64,000 nt of DNA from Psychrobacter lutiphocae DSM 21542 (GTDB lineage Bacteria > Pseudomonadota > Gammaproteobacteria > Pseudomonadales > Moraxellaceae), in assembly GCF_000382145.1 (NCBI RefSeq), contig NZ_KB907622.1, positions 62,001 through 126,000 of the forward strand, written 5' to 3'. Below are positions 57,394 to 64,000 of this stretch, in pieces. The position numbers and the translations under genes are program-made. Numbering within the stretch: position 1 is the first letter of the stretch; the number at the start of each line of letters is the position of its first letter. The notes under the pieces were generated by a model. The model made no database searches and was not told where the DNA came from. It saw only the letters and a list, made by a program, of their open reading frames with translations.

Positions 57394-58671
57394 ATGGATA
57401 AAAAATCAAAAAGAAACAAAGCCAGTAAATTTGTCGTAAAAGGCTTAGATACAGCTGGGCTGGTGGCACGTAATAATTTGGAGCGTTTTGGCTCGTTATT
57501 AGACAATTTAAATGCAAAATCTGGCAAAGCAAATCAGTTTAAAGCAGTAGATCTGTCAAATTATAAAACTGGCAATGCTAGCAATCTACTAAGCCAACAA
57601 ACGCTTAAAACCTCACAGCAACTGCTGGGTCCACGCTTTGCTACTTATGGTAAATATGCCAAAAAAGTGGTGCCAGATAGTTTGGCGCAAAAGGCGGCCG
57701 ACAGCGTGTTTTCACAAGTGGCTAAATTGGCGGCCAGTTGGAGTCAGGTTGACTTGCCAAATGAGCAACGTTTTGCAGGTATTCAGGGTCTAAGTGATCA
57801 AGAACGAAATGCGCTGGCACGTGATATTGCGAATCAAAACCGTGCATTGGCAACTCTAGGCGGTGTCACGGGTTTAGCTGGCCTGCTTGGTATGTTGGCT
57901 GATACCTTGTGGTTACTATTGGTGTCACTGCGTACAGTGTATCAGTTGGCGACAGTCTATGATAAGCCGCTGACGGGTAAGCAAGGTGTCAAAATGGCCT
58001 ATGCGGTCTTGTCACATGCTGACTTAAGTAAGATGCAAGAAAAACAAACCATTCTAGCGGCGTTAGGAGTTGTAAAAGGCTTGGTAGCAAATGCTGATAA
58101 TAGTGGCTTGCGTAATGAGCTGATTAAAGGTGTGGGTATTGCGAGCAGTAATGTGCAGTTTTATGCGCAACAAGTTGATAAATTAGCTGAGCAGTTTAAC
58201 TTTGATTTGGATAATATCAATCTAAGCTGGTTATCAAGAGTGTTGCCGCTGGTCTCTGTTGCGACCACCGTTCACTATAATAGCTTCTTAATTGATCAGG
58301 TCATTGGTGTTGCAAAAGCAACCTTTGGTCCAGAGCCTATCACAGCAAAAGAAGCCATAGCCGACAAAAGTAATGCCAAAGCCGATGACGCTGAGTCTAA
58401 ATCAGAGACTGAAGCGAAAGAAACTAAAGCTGAAGCCAAACCAGAAGCTAAGTCAGAAGCAAAAGCTGAGCAAAAATCAGCAGAGAAGCCAGTAGAAGAC
58501 AAAGCAGAAAAATCAGCTGAAAAAGAAGCAGCCGCAGAAAAGTCAGAGGCGGATAAATCAGAAGCAGATAAAAAAGCATCAGCAACATCTGAGTCTGAAA
58601 AGAAAGACACAGCTAAGGCAGAAACTGAGTCAGAAGCAAACAAAAGTACAGCAGACTCAAAAGCTAAATAA
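57394..58671 (+). CDS. EcsC-family-like protein with charged C-terminal tail
   Basis: This 425-residue protein has a basic N-terminus and a central domain of about 200 residues that looks like the EcsC family: LGGVTGLAGLLGMLADTLWL, then SLRTVYQLATVYDKPL and SRVLPLVSVATTVHYNSF. EcsC-type proteins are membrane-associated; their function is unclear. The last 95 residues are a Lys-, Glu- and Ala-rich low-complexity tail with repeated short blocks (such as AEKSEADKSEAD). The family call is by resemblance only. The stop codon lies inside the first unit of a 13-bp tandem array. Confidence 0.75.
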   Translation: MDKKSKRNKASKFVVKGLDTAGLVARNNLERFGSLLDNLNAKSGKANQFKAVDLSNYKTGNASNLLSQQTLKTSQQLLGPRFATYGKYAKKVVPDSLAQKAADSVFSQVAKLAASWSQVDLPNEQRFAGIQGLSDQERNALARDIANQNRALATLGGVTGLAGLLGMLADTLWLLLVSLRTVYQLATVYDKPLTGKQGVKMAYAVLSHADLSKMQEKQTILAALGVVKGLVANADNSGLRNELIKGVGIASSNVQFYAQQVDKLAEQFNFDLDNINLSWLSRVLPLVSVATTVHYNSFLIDQVIGVAKATFGPEPITAKEAIADKSNAKADDAESKSETEAKETKAEAKPEAKSEAKAEQKSAEKPVEDKAEKSAEKEAAAEKSEADKSEADKKASATSESEKKDTAKAETESEANKSTADSKAK

Positions 58672-58725
58672 GAAGGCTAAATAACAAAGCTAAATAACAA
58701 AGCTAAATAACAAAGCTAAATAATA
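58661..58725. repeat. 13-bp tandem repeat, five copies, spanning a stop codon
   Basis: AAGCTAAATAAGA, AGGCTAAATAACA, two exact copies of AAGCTAAATAACA, and AAGCTAAATAATA. The first copy contains the last codons and the TAA of the EcsC-like gene; each further copy also carries TAA. Confidence 0.92.
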
Positions 58726-58983
58726 GGTAATAACAGACTAATGCGCCCAAAATAATGATGAATAATGAAGGTGCGCCCTGATTTTTTCATCATTAATGGC
58801 TTGCATCACTGCTCATTAGTCGGTAAAATTACCGCCTTAACTTCCCGCTGAGGAAGGCTAGAATTGCAAATGGTTGGTATTTTGTGCTGGAATAAGCCAG
58901 TGACACGGTGGCCAATCATCAGATGCGCTAGTGCCTCAGTTACGTACAGCCCAGCTGTATATCGGACACAGAGAGACTATATT
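58672..58983. other. Spacer and leader before rpmE2
   Basis: After the 13-bp array the spacer holds two small perfect stems (CGGTAA-AA-TTACCG near 58825 and CTTCC-CGCTGA-GGAAG near 58840). They might form a structured ribosomal-protein leader. No Zur site was recognised. Confidence 0.4.
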
Positions 58984-59262
58984 ATGCGTAAAGATATCCA
59001 CCCAGAGTACAGAGAAGTATTGTTCCATGACACTAATGCGGACGTTTTCTTCTTAACCCGTTCAACAGCTAAAACTAAGACTACTCGTGAGTATGAAGGT
59101 CAAGAATATCCTTACTATCCACTAGATATCTCTAGTGCTTCACATCCTTTCTACACAGGCGAGCAGCGTAAAACGTCTAACGAAGGTCGTGTTGCAAGCT
59201 TCAACAAACGCTTTGGTGCGTTTGGTGGCCGTAGCAAGGCTAAGAAAACTGACGCTGAATAA
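58984..59262 (+). CDS. rpmE2: Ribosomal protein L31 type B
   Basis: A 92-residue large-subunit protein. It lacks all cysteines, so it is the zinc-independent type B form (YkgM/RpmE2), with the family opening [20 protein letters not shown] and the C-terminal [13 protein letters not shown] block. In many bacteria this paralogue is derepressed by Zur during zinc limitation and replaces the zinc-binding L31. No Zur site is evident here, and whether a type A L31 also exists cannot be judged from this window. AGAGAG lies about 8 bases before ATG 58984; an in-frame upstream extension to 58864 was rejected. Confidence 0.93.
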   Translation: MRKDIHPEYREVLFHDTNADVFFLTRSTAKTKTTREYEGQEYPYYPLDISSASHPFYTGEQRKTSNEGRVASFNKRFGAFGGRSKAKKTDAE

Positions 59263-59302
59263 TTCTACTGATGTAGATTGTTCTGCTGTTTGTTTTCAGC
59301 AT

Positions 59303-59342
59303 AAAAAACCACTGCGCTCTGATGAGTTGCAGTGGTTTTTTT
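59303..59342 (+). terminator. Terminator of rpmE2
   Basis: AAAAACCACTGC and GCAGTGGTTTTT form a 12-bp stem with a 13-base loop and T-run, 40 bases after the stop codon. Confidence 0.85.
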
Positions 59343-59508
59343 ATGTTTACAGTATCTATTCTGATTAAATGTATGGTTATACCTTTTCTGAAAAATAACC
59401 TATCTTTGTCAAACTCGCTAAACCTACTACTTGTAGCGTTTACACTCTTTTTCCTCGATATCTTAATTTTCAGATTTGGTATTAATTGTCTGTCATATCA
59501 CCCACACC

Positions 59509-59534
59509 AAAAAGCCAGCAAATGCTGGCTTTTT
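59509..59534. terminator. Terminator of murJ
   Basis: AAAAAGCCAGC-AAAT-GCTGGCTTTTT is a perfect 11-bp stem, active in either direction, 30 bases after the murJ stop on the minus strand. Confidence 0.85.
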
Positions 59535-59563
59535 ATATAAACAATGCGTCGTTCTATTATAGA

Positions 59564-61114
59564 TTAGCCATGTTTTAGCTGACGTGGTCTAAAGCCAGAG
59601 GCCAATAGTACAGCGCCGTAAACTACCGCCCCCAACGCACAAATCAATAGCAGCGCAATCACTCTATGTAATTGTGAAGAATGGGTCGGGAAGTATGGCA
59701 ATACCAAATATAAGGCACCGACCATCACCGCACTGGCAGCCACAAATTGTGCCAACAGCTTTTTCCAGTGAGGGCCAAAGCGGAATAAGTTGCGCTTATG
59801 TAGCAGATAATATAACAAACCTGCGTTCACAAAAGAGGCGCCTGTGGTTGCCAAAGCTAAGCCACCATGCAATGGCAATTTGAAGTAATAAAAAATACCG
59901 ACAAACAATAAGCTAAACACCATATTGGCAACAACCGTGACAATACCAATTTTCACTGGCGTTTTGGTATCCTGACGCGCAAAAAAGGCGGGCGCAAAAA
60001 TCTTAATCAGCATAAAGCCCAAAATACCACCTGCCATACTACGCAGCGCAAAGCCACTCATATTGGCATCTTCTAGCATAAACTCACCACGCATGAATAA
60101 GGTTTGCATCAATACATCAGACAGCACAAATAAGGCACAAGCTGCTGGCATGCCGACCACGATAATCAAGCGTGCTGCCCAATCCAGCGTTTTGCGGAAA
60201 GTAACGTCATCTTTTTTGGCTTCACTGGTTGACAAACTTGGCAAGATGACAGTACCAATGGCGACCCCAATGAGTCCCAAAGGTAGCTCAGTTAAGCGTT
60301 CAGCAGCATATAACCAAGATACCGAGCCAGTAATCATCAGTGAGGCCAAGATGGTATTGAGCAGTAAGTTAATCTGGGTCACTGACACCCCAAAGATGGC
60401 AGGCAACATCAGCTTTAAGATACGGCGCACGCCTTCATGTTGAAAATCAATCTTAGGAGCGACCAACAGCTTTTGCAGATACAGCTGTGGCAGCTGAATG
60501 AAGAACTGCAACAGACCAGCGATGGCGACCGCATAACCCAGTGCCATAATTGGCTTGTCAAACATAGGCGCAAAGATTAGCGCACCAGCGATCATACATA
60601 AGTTGAGCAGTACGGGTGCGACCGCAGGCGCAGCAAAGCGTCCGTAGCTTTGTAGCACACTACCGGCAAAGGCGGTCATCGAGATGAATAACAAATAAGG
60701 GAAGGTCAGGCGCAGCAATTCACTGGCGGTATTAAACTTCTCAGGATCATCAGCAAAGCCAGGCGCAAATAGAGTAATTACCCAAGGTGACGCCAGCATC
60801 ACCACTATGGTGAGCATGGTCAAGATAGACAGCAATGCGCCAGACGTGCGACTGATAAGAATCTGCACTTCTTGTAGAGTAAAGCGTTCTTTGTATTCAG
60901 ATAATACAGGTACAAACGCTTGGCTAAAGGCACCTTCGGCAAATAAACGGCGTAAAAAGTTTGGAATCTTAAAGGCGACCAAAAAGGCGTCCATCAAGCC
61001 GCCAGCACCAAACACGCCCATCAGTACCATATCACGTACAAGGCCTAGAATACGTGATAGCATGGTCATTGAGCTGACGATCATCGTCGAGCGAAACAGT
61101 TTACTTTTTGCCAT
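59564..61114 (-). CDS. murJ: Lipid II flippase MurJ
   Basis: MurJ moves lipid II across the inner membrane for peptidoglycan synthesis. The 516-residue protein has about 14 hydrophobic segments. The N-terminus has MTMLSRILGLVRDMVLMGVFG, then DAFLVAFKIPNFLRRLFAEG and AFSQAFVPVLSEY, with the conserved arginines of the central cavity. The C-terminus RPRQLKHG is short. The start is ATG 61114 (MAKSKLFRSTMIVSSM). It is convergent with rpmE2 and diverges from the CitE-like gene. Confidence 0.95.
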   Translation of the reverse strand: MAKSKLFRSTMIVSSMTMLSRILGLVRDMVLMGVFGAGGLMDAFLVAFKIPNFLRRLFAEGAFSQAFVPVLSEYKERFTLQEVQILISRTSGALLSILTMLTIVVMLASPWVITLFAPGFADDPEKFNTASELLRLTFPYLLFISMTAFAGSVLQSYGRFAAPAVAPVLLNLCMIAGALIFAPMFDKPIMALGYAVAIAGLLQFFIQLPQLYLQKLLVAPKIDFQHEGVRRILKLMLPAIFGVSVTQINLLLNTILASLMITGSVSWLYAAERLTELPLGLIGVAIGTVILPSLSTSEAKKDDVTFRKTLDWAARLIIVVGMPAACALFVLSDVLMQTLFMRGEFMLEDANMSGFALRSMAGGILGFMLIKIFAPAFFARQDTKTPVKIGIVTVVANMVFSLLFVGIFYYFKLPLHGGLALATTGASFVNAGLLYYLLHKRNLFRFGPHWKKLLAQFVAASAVMVGALYLVLPYFPTHSSQLHRVIALLLICALGAVVYGAVLLASGFRPRQLKHG

Positions 61115-61128
61115 GTGATCTTAATGCC

Positions 61129-61150
61129 TGTTTTAATCTTGTTTTAATCT
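61129..61150. repeat. 11-bp tandem duplication
   Basis: TGTTTTAATCT occurs twice exactly, 15 bases upstream of the murJ start. Confidence 0.85.
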
Positions 61151-61422
61151 GTCAGAAAGTGAACCAGAAGTGTCAAATAGCGCAAATTATAGCATTATCT
61201 GACAAAAAGAATGGCGCTGACGCATGAAATTATAATGAAAGAGGGTTCTAGTCGGCAGTGTTGGCATCGCAAAGATGGTATTGACTGTTAAGTTTTTGCT
61301 ACATTGATGGCGATAACAATTGGTAGAATGGGTCAAAGTCTATCCGTTGATAGTAGCTTCGTTAAGGTTAAAAATAAAGTTAAAAAAGATAGAGTAGCGC
61401 AAACGCAAGGATAACAGCGACA

Positions 61423-62388
61423 ATGGAAAATAAATTTTCGTCAGAATTAGAACAAAAGTTAGAGTCAGGTTCTATGCTGGAATTGGCACCGCGCAGTTGG
61501 ATTTTTGTACCCGCTATGCGTTCAGATCGCTTTATCAAAGCGTTAAATAGTGGTGCGGATGCGGTTATTATAGATCTTGAAGATGCGGTAGATTCTGCCG
61601 ATAAGCAGCAAGCGCGAGACAATGTGTCCAGCTTTTTGCTAGGATTGGAGCAAGACAGTCAGCAGCTGTCTTTTTTGCCTCATATTTGGCTGCGTATTAA
61701 TAATATCTCTGATGAGCCTAATAACAAAGGGGTTGCCAATAACGAAGAGGCTGCCACTGATAAATCAGAGCAACGCCAGGCTGATATTGCGCTGTGTCAG
61801 CAGTTATTGCACACCAGAAAACTGGCTGGTGTGATATTGCCAAAAGTCACCACTGCTAAGCAGGTGCATGAGGTTAGCGAGCTACTTAATTGTCCAGTCA
61901 TTGCACAGATTGAGTCAGCACTTGGAATGAGTAACTTGGCAGATATTGTCAAAACTCCAGAGTTAAAAGCAATCAGCTATGGGCGCTTAGATATTGCCAA
62001 TGAGTTAAATTTGCGAGCAGGTTCTCAAGCAGAACATGACTTTTTTGTGCAGCTGCGGATACAGATGTTATTAGCGAGTAAGGTGCAGCGGTTGTTGCCA
62101 CCGATTGAAAGTATTTATGCCAATTTTAAAGACACAGACGGCATGATGGCAGCCGCCCGTTATGCATCGGACTTGGGATTTTCTGGCATGCTGTGTATTC
62201 ATCCCAGTCAGGTGGCTGTGGTGAATCAGGCATTTAATGCGACACAAGCGCAGTTAGCGTTTGCCAAGCAAGTGATGACTCATTATAAGCAGACGGGCGA
62301 GAGTATCTTTGCCATTGATGGGGTGATGGTCGACTTACCAGTGATATTGCAGTGCCAACGTTTGTTAGAGTCTGCAACGCCAGCCTAG
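61423..62388 (+). CDS. CitE-like HpcH/HpaI-family lyase
   Basis: A 321-residue protein of the aldolase/citrate lyase beta-subunit family. It has RSWIFVPAMRSDRFIKAL near 22-39, ADAVIIDLEDAVDSADK (metal-binding Glu and Asp region), GVILPKVTTA and AQIESALGM. The C-terminal GFSGMLCIHPSQVAVVNQAF is typical. It is a stand-alone CitE paralogue without citrate lyase alpha or gamma genes, so it may cleave malyl-CoA, citramalyl-CoA or similar; the substrate is unknown. An insert near residues 90-120 is Asn- and Glu-rich. There is 308 bp between it and murJ, with no gene seen. Confidence 0.85.
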   Translation: MENKFSSELEQKLESGSMLELAPRSWIFVPAMRSDRFIKALNSGADAVIIDLEDAVDSADKQQARDNVSSFLLGLEQDSQQLSFLPHIWLRINNISDEPNNKGVANNEEAATDKSEQRQADIALCQQLLHTRKLAGVILPKVTTAKQVHEVSELLNCPVIAQIESALGMSNLADIVKTPELKAISYGRLDIANELNLRAGSQAEHDFFVQLRIQMLLASKVQRLLPPIESIYANFKDTDGMMAAARYASDLGFSGMLCIHPSQVAVVNQAFNATQAQLAFAKQVMTHYKQTGESIFAIDGVMVDLPVILQCQRLLESATPA

Positions 62389-62546
62389 TCCATCAACGCC
62401 AGCTTAGCTCGTCAATGTGTGCTTAATTTTCAACGTTTGCTTAAGTGCTTTGGCACTTGCTCAAGACTGTTGATTTCCAATTTCTAGTTGGTTTAGTTTA
62501 ATCAAAAGGCGATTTAAGTTGCGTCTAGATTGAGCTAAGTGGCTAA

Positions 62547-63143
62547 CTAGCTAAGCAATTGGTTAACTTGGTAACGCAGTCTTGCCCAGTCAAAATGTGC
62601 ACCTGGATCCGTCTTACGTTCCGGTGCAATGTCACTATGACCAGCTAGATGACGGCGAGTCTTGGGATAAGCTTGATACAAAGCGATAATGACTTGTGCT
62701 AATGAATCATACTGCTGATCAGTAAAAGGCTGATAATCGGATCCCTCTAGTTCAATACCAATGCTATAATCATTACATTCAGGTTGACCTAGATAACAAG
62801 AGCGACCCGCATGCCATGCTCTGTCTGCAAAATTGACCAGCTGCGTAACTTGCCCATCACGTTCGATAAATAGATGTGCTGATACCTCTATGCCTTCAAT
62901 GGTTTTAAAATAGGGATGCGCATCCCAATCTAAGCGATTGGTAAATAAAGCTTTGACATAGTGCTGACCATTGGCATCGACTTGACCAAACTCATTGGGT
63001 GGCAAGCTGATATTATGGATTATAATAGCGCTAATATCGGTATTGTCTGGGCGTACGTTGAAGTTGGGTGAGGCGAGCCACTGTGCTTGGTTTAACCGAC
63101 CATTGGTCACGCTCATGTTTTGTTGTATCTTGGGCTGTGTCAT
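62547..63143 (-). CDS. ampD: 1,6-anhydro-N-acetylmuramyl-L-alanine amidase AmpD
   Basis: AmpD cleaves anhydromuropeptides in the cytoplasm during peptidoglycan recycling and can affect AmpC induction where AmpR is present. The 198-residue form starts at ATG 63143 (MTQPKIQQ), with GGAG nine bases upstream. The zinc ligands align with E. coli as H43, H169 and D179, with K177 next to the site, in IIHNISLP and HSDIAPERKTDPG. No signal peptide is present in this form. An ATG at 63242 would add 33 residues that look unconserved; ATG 63158 and 63116 are other options. Confidence 0.92.
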   Translation of the reverse strand: MTQPKIQQNMSVTNGRLNQAQWLASPNFNVRPDNTDISAIIIHNISLPPNEFGQVDANGQHYVKALFTNRLDWDAHPYFKTIEGIEVSAHLFIERDGQVTQLVNFADRAWHAGRSCYLGQPECNDYSIGIELEGSDYQPFTDQQYDSLAQVIIALYQAYPKTRRHLAGHSDIAPERKTDPGAHFDWARLRYQVNQLLS

Positions 63144-63253
63144 CTGGTATGGCTCCATAATATGACAGGTCGTCTGTGGCCTGGCTAATTTTATACAGAT
63201 CCTAATATTAGCATAAAACTTACCTATCAACTTGATAATCAATAAGGGTGGCT

Positions 63254-64000
63254 ATGTTTGCCTCAAAATTTGTTGTTTTTAAAGGATTGCCACAAAAGAT
63301 GCTGGTATTGGCAGTGGCAACCGCAATAAGCAGTATCACAGTATCAGTACAAGCACAAAACACGTCAAGTGCAGTGTTAAAGAGCTCAGCGGTACAAGAT
63401 GTCAGTCACAATAATACGAATCAAAGCAATTTAAATCAAAACAGCCCAAGCCAAAGCCGCTTGAACAGTGCTGAGCAACAAGCCGCCATCAAGGCATTAG
63501 TTGACATCGCCAATAAAAAGCAGTTAGCAACTCACCCAACATGGCTACGCCTGCATTTTTATCAACACAAAGGGCAGGGGGATGGTGGTGTTACTTATGA
63601 TAGCAAGGTAGATAGTCCCTCATTTTTTGTGAGCACACAGGGCAAGCACAATCCGCAAGCTGAGCTAGAGGCCTTTATTGCTGCCACGGTAACTCAGGGC
63701 ATTGATGGTGATGACAGTGTGGCGTGTCGCTTTCCGGCTCGTACTCATTGGTTAAAATCACAGTTGGGTATTGAAGAGATTGTGCCAACATGTCCAGAGT
63801 TTGACACTTGGCTGCACAAGCTTGACCCACAGCAGCTGTCTGTGGTGCACGCTGAAGAATATCCAGATCGTCTGGTATCTGCTTTTGGGCATACCTTATT
63901 GCTGATTGATTCCACAGCAAGTTTGGCAGATCCTGCTGCCATTGATAAGGCACACGCCTTAAATGACACAGTGGCAGGCAATCCAGATGATTCATTTGTG
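63254..64000 (+). CDS. DUF4105 (Lnb N-terminal periplasmic domain) protein, 5' part
   Basis: The frame is open from ATG 63254 to the right edge (249 codons) and continues beyond the window. GGTGG lies shortly before the start. The product has a signal segment (MLVLAVATAISSITVSVQA, residues 16-34) and a polar, Asn-rich linker to about residue 75. A domain with PTWLRLHFYQ, FFVSTQGKHNP, ACRFPARTHWL and RLVSAFGHTLLLID follows the conserved pattern of DUF4105 periplasmic proteins. The function is unknown. It is divergent from ampD. Confidence 0.82.
   Translation, partial: MFASKFVVFKGLPQKMLVLAVATAISSITVSVQAQNTSSAVLKSSAVQDVSHNNTNQSNLNQNSPSQSRLNSAEQQAAIKALVDIANKKQLATHPTWLRLHFYQHKGQGDGGVTYDSKVDSPSFFVSTQGKHNPQAELEAFIAATVTQGIDGDDSVACRFPARTHWLKSQLGIEEIVPTCPEFDTWLHKLDPQQLSVVHAEEYPDRLVSAFGHTLLLIDSTASLADPAAIDKAHALNDTVAGNPDDSFV

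Noticed and set aside
58296..58643. 115-codon reverse frame opposite the EcsC-like tail
   Set aside because: Ser- and Ala-rich complement of the Lys-Glu-Ala tail; a shadow frame.

Overview
The window looks like a chromosomal backbone segment of a gammaproteobacterium of the family Moraxellaceae, most likely Psychrobacter or a close relative. The basis is by-eye low-to-mid GC content, the gene orders smc-zipA-ligA, ibaG-murA-hisG-hisD-hisC and divergent rne/rluC, a gammaproteobacterial FadE, and AT-rich spacers packed with short duplications. The genus is an inference and no database search was run. No rRNA, tRNA, CRISPR array, transposase or prophage gene was seen.

Layout. 0-7.8 kb: tail of a Kbp-like LysM protein, queG, nnr, a YjeH-like permease, two Nudix hydrolases, birA and a small DUF4298-like gene. 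8-16.4 kb: smc, zipA and ligA, with a reverse-strand SDR gene between zipA and ligA. 17-21 kb: a DadA-like dehydrogenase with a RidA deaminase, an unknown lipoprotein and a DUF808 membrane protein. 21-30.2 kb: rne with a very long tail, divergent rluC, a HAD phosphatase, ubiA and a DUF4112 protein. 30-34.8 kb: an MliC-like lipoprotein and its membrane partner, efp divergent from epmB, and a cytochrome c lipoprotein. 34.8-41 kb: fadE, radC, coaBC and a gene-poor island of palindromic repeats. 41-46 kb: an NfsA-like nitroreductase, a TSUP transporter, and nrdD/nrdG (anaerobic class III ribonucleotide reductase). 46-55 kb: an AlkA-like glycosylase, rsmI, yraN, a DolP-like lipoprotein, ibaG, murA, hisG, hisD and hisC. 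55-64 kb: pabB, an EcsC-like protein, rpmE2, murJ, a CitE-like lyase, ampD and the start of a DUF4105 protein that runs off the window.

Functional links include translation and rRNA maintenance (EF-P with its lysine-modifying EpmB, RNase E, RluC, RsmI, L31B, QueG), envelope and division (ZipA, MurA, MurJ, AmpD, DolP, MliC-like), DNA maintenance (SMC, LigA, RadC, glycosylase), cofactors (Nnr, BirA, CoaBC, PabB, UbiA) and histidine synthesis.

The most unusual signal is not a gene. Nearly every spacer carries one or more head-to-tail duplications of 8-31 bp. They occur next to or inside probable promoters (hisG, coaBC, zipA, ibaG), and one array duplicates a stop codon region. pabB carries an in-frame hexanucleotide array. 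There is also a cluster of long palindromes at 40.4-40.9 kb and a perfect 19-bp hairpin just upstream of birA. No clearly new defence or metabolic system was identified.
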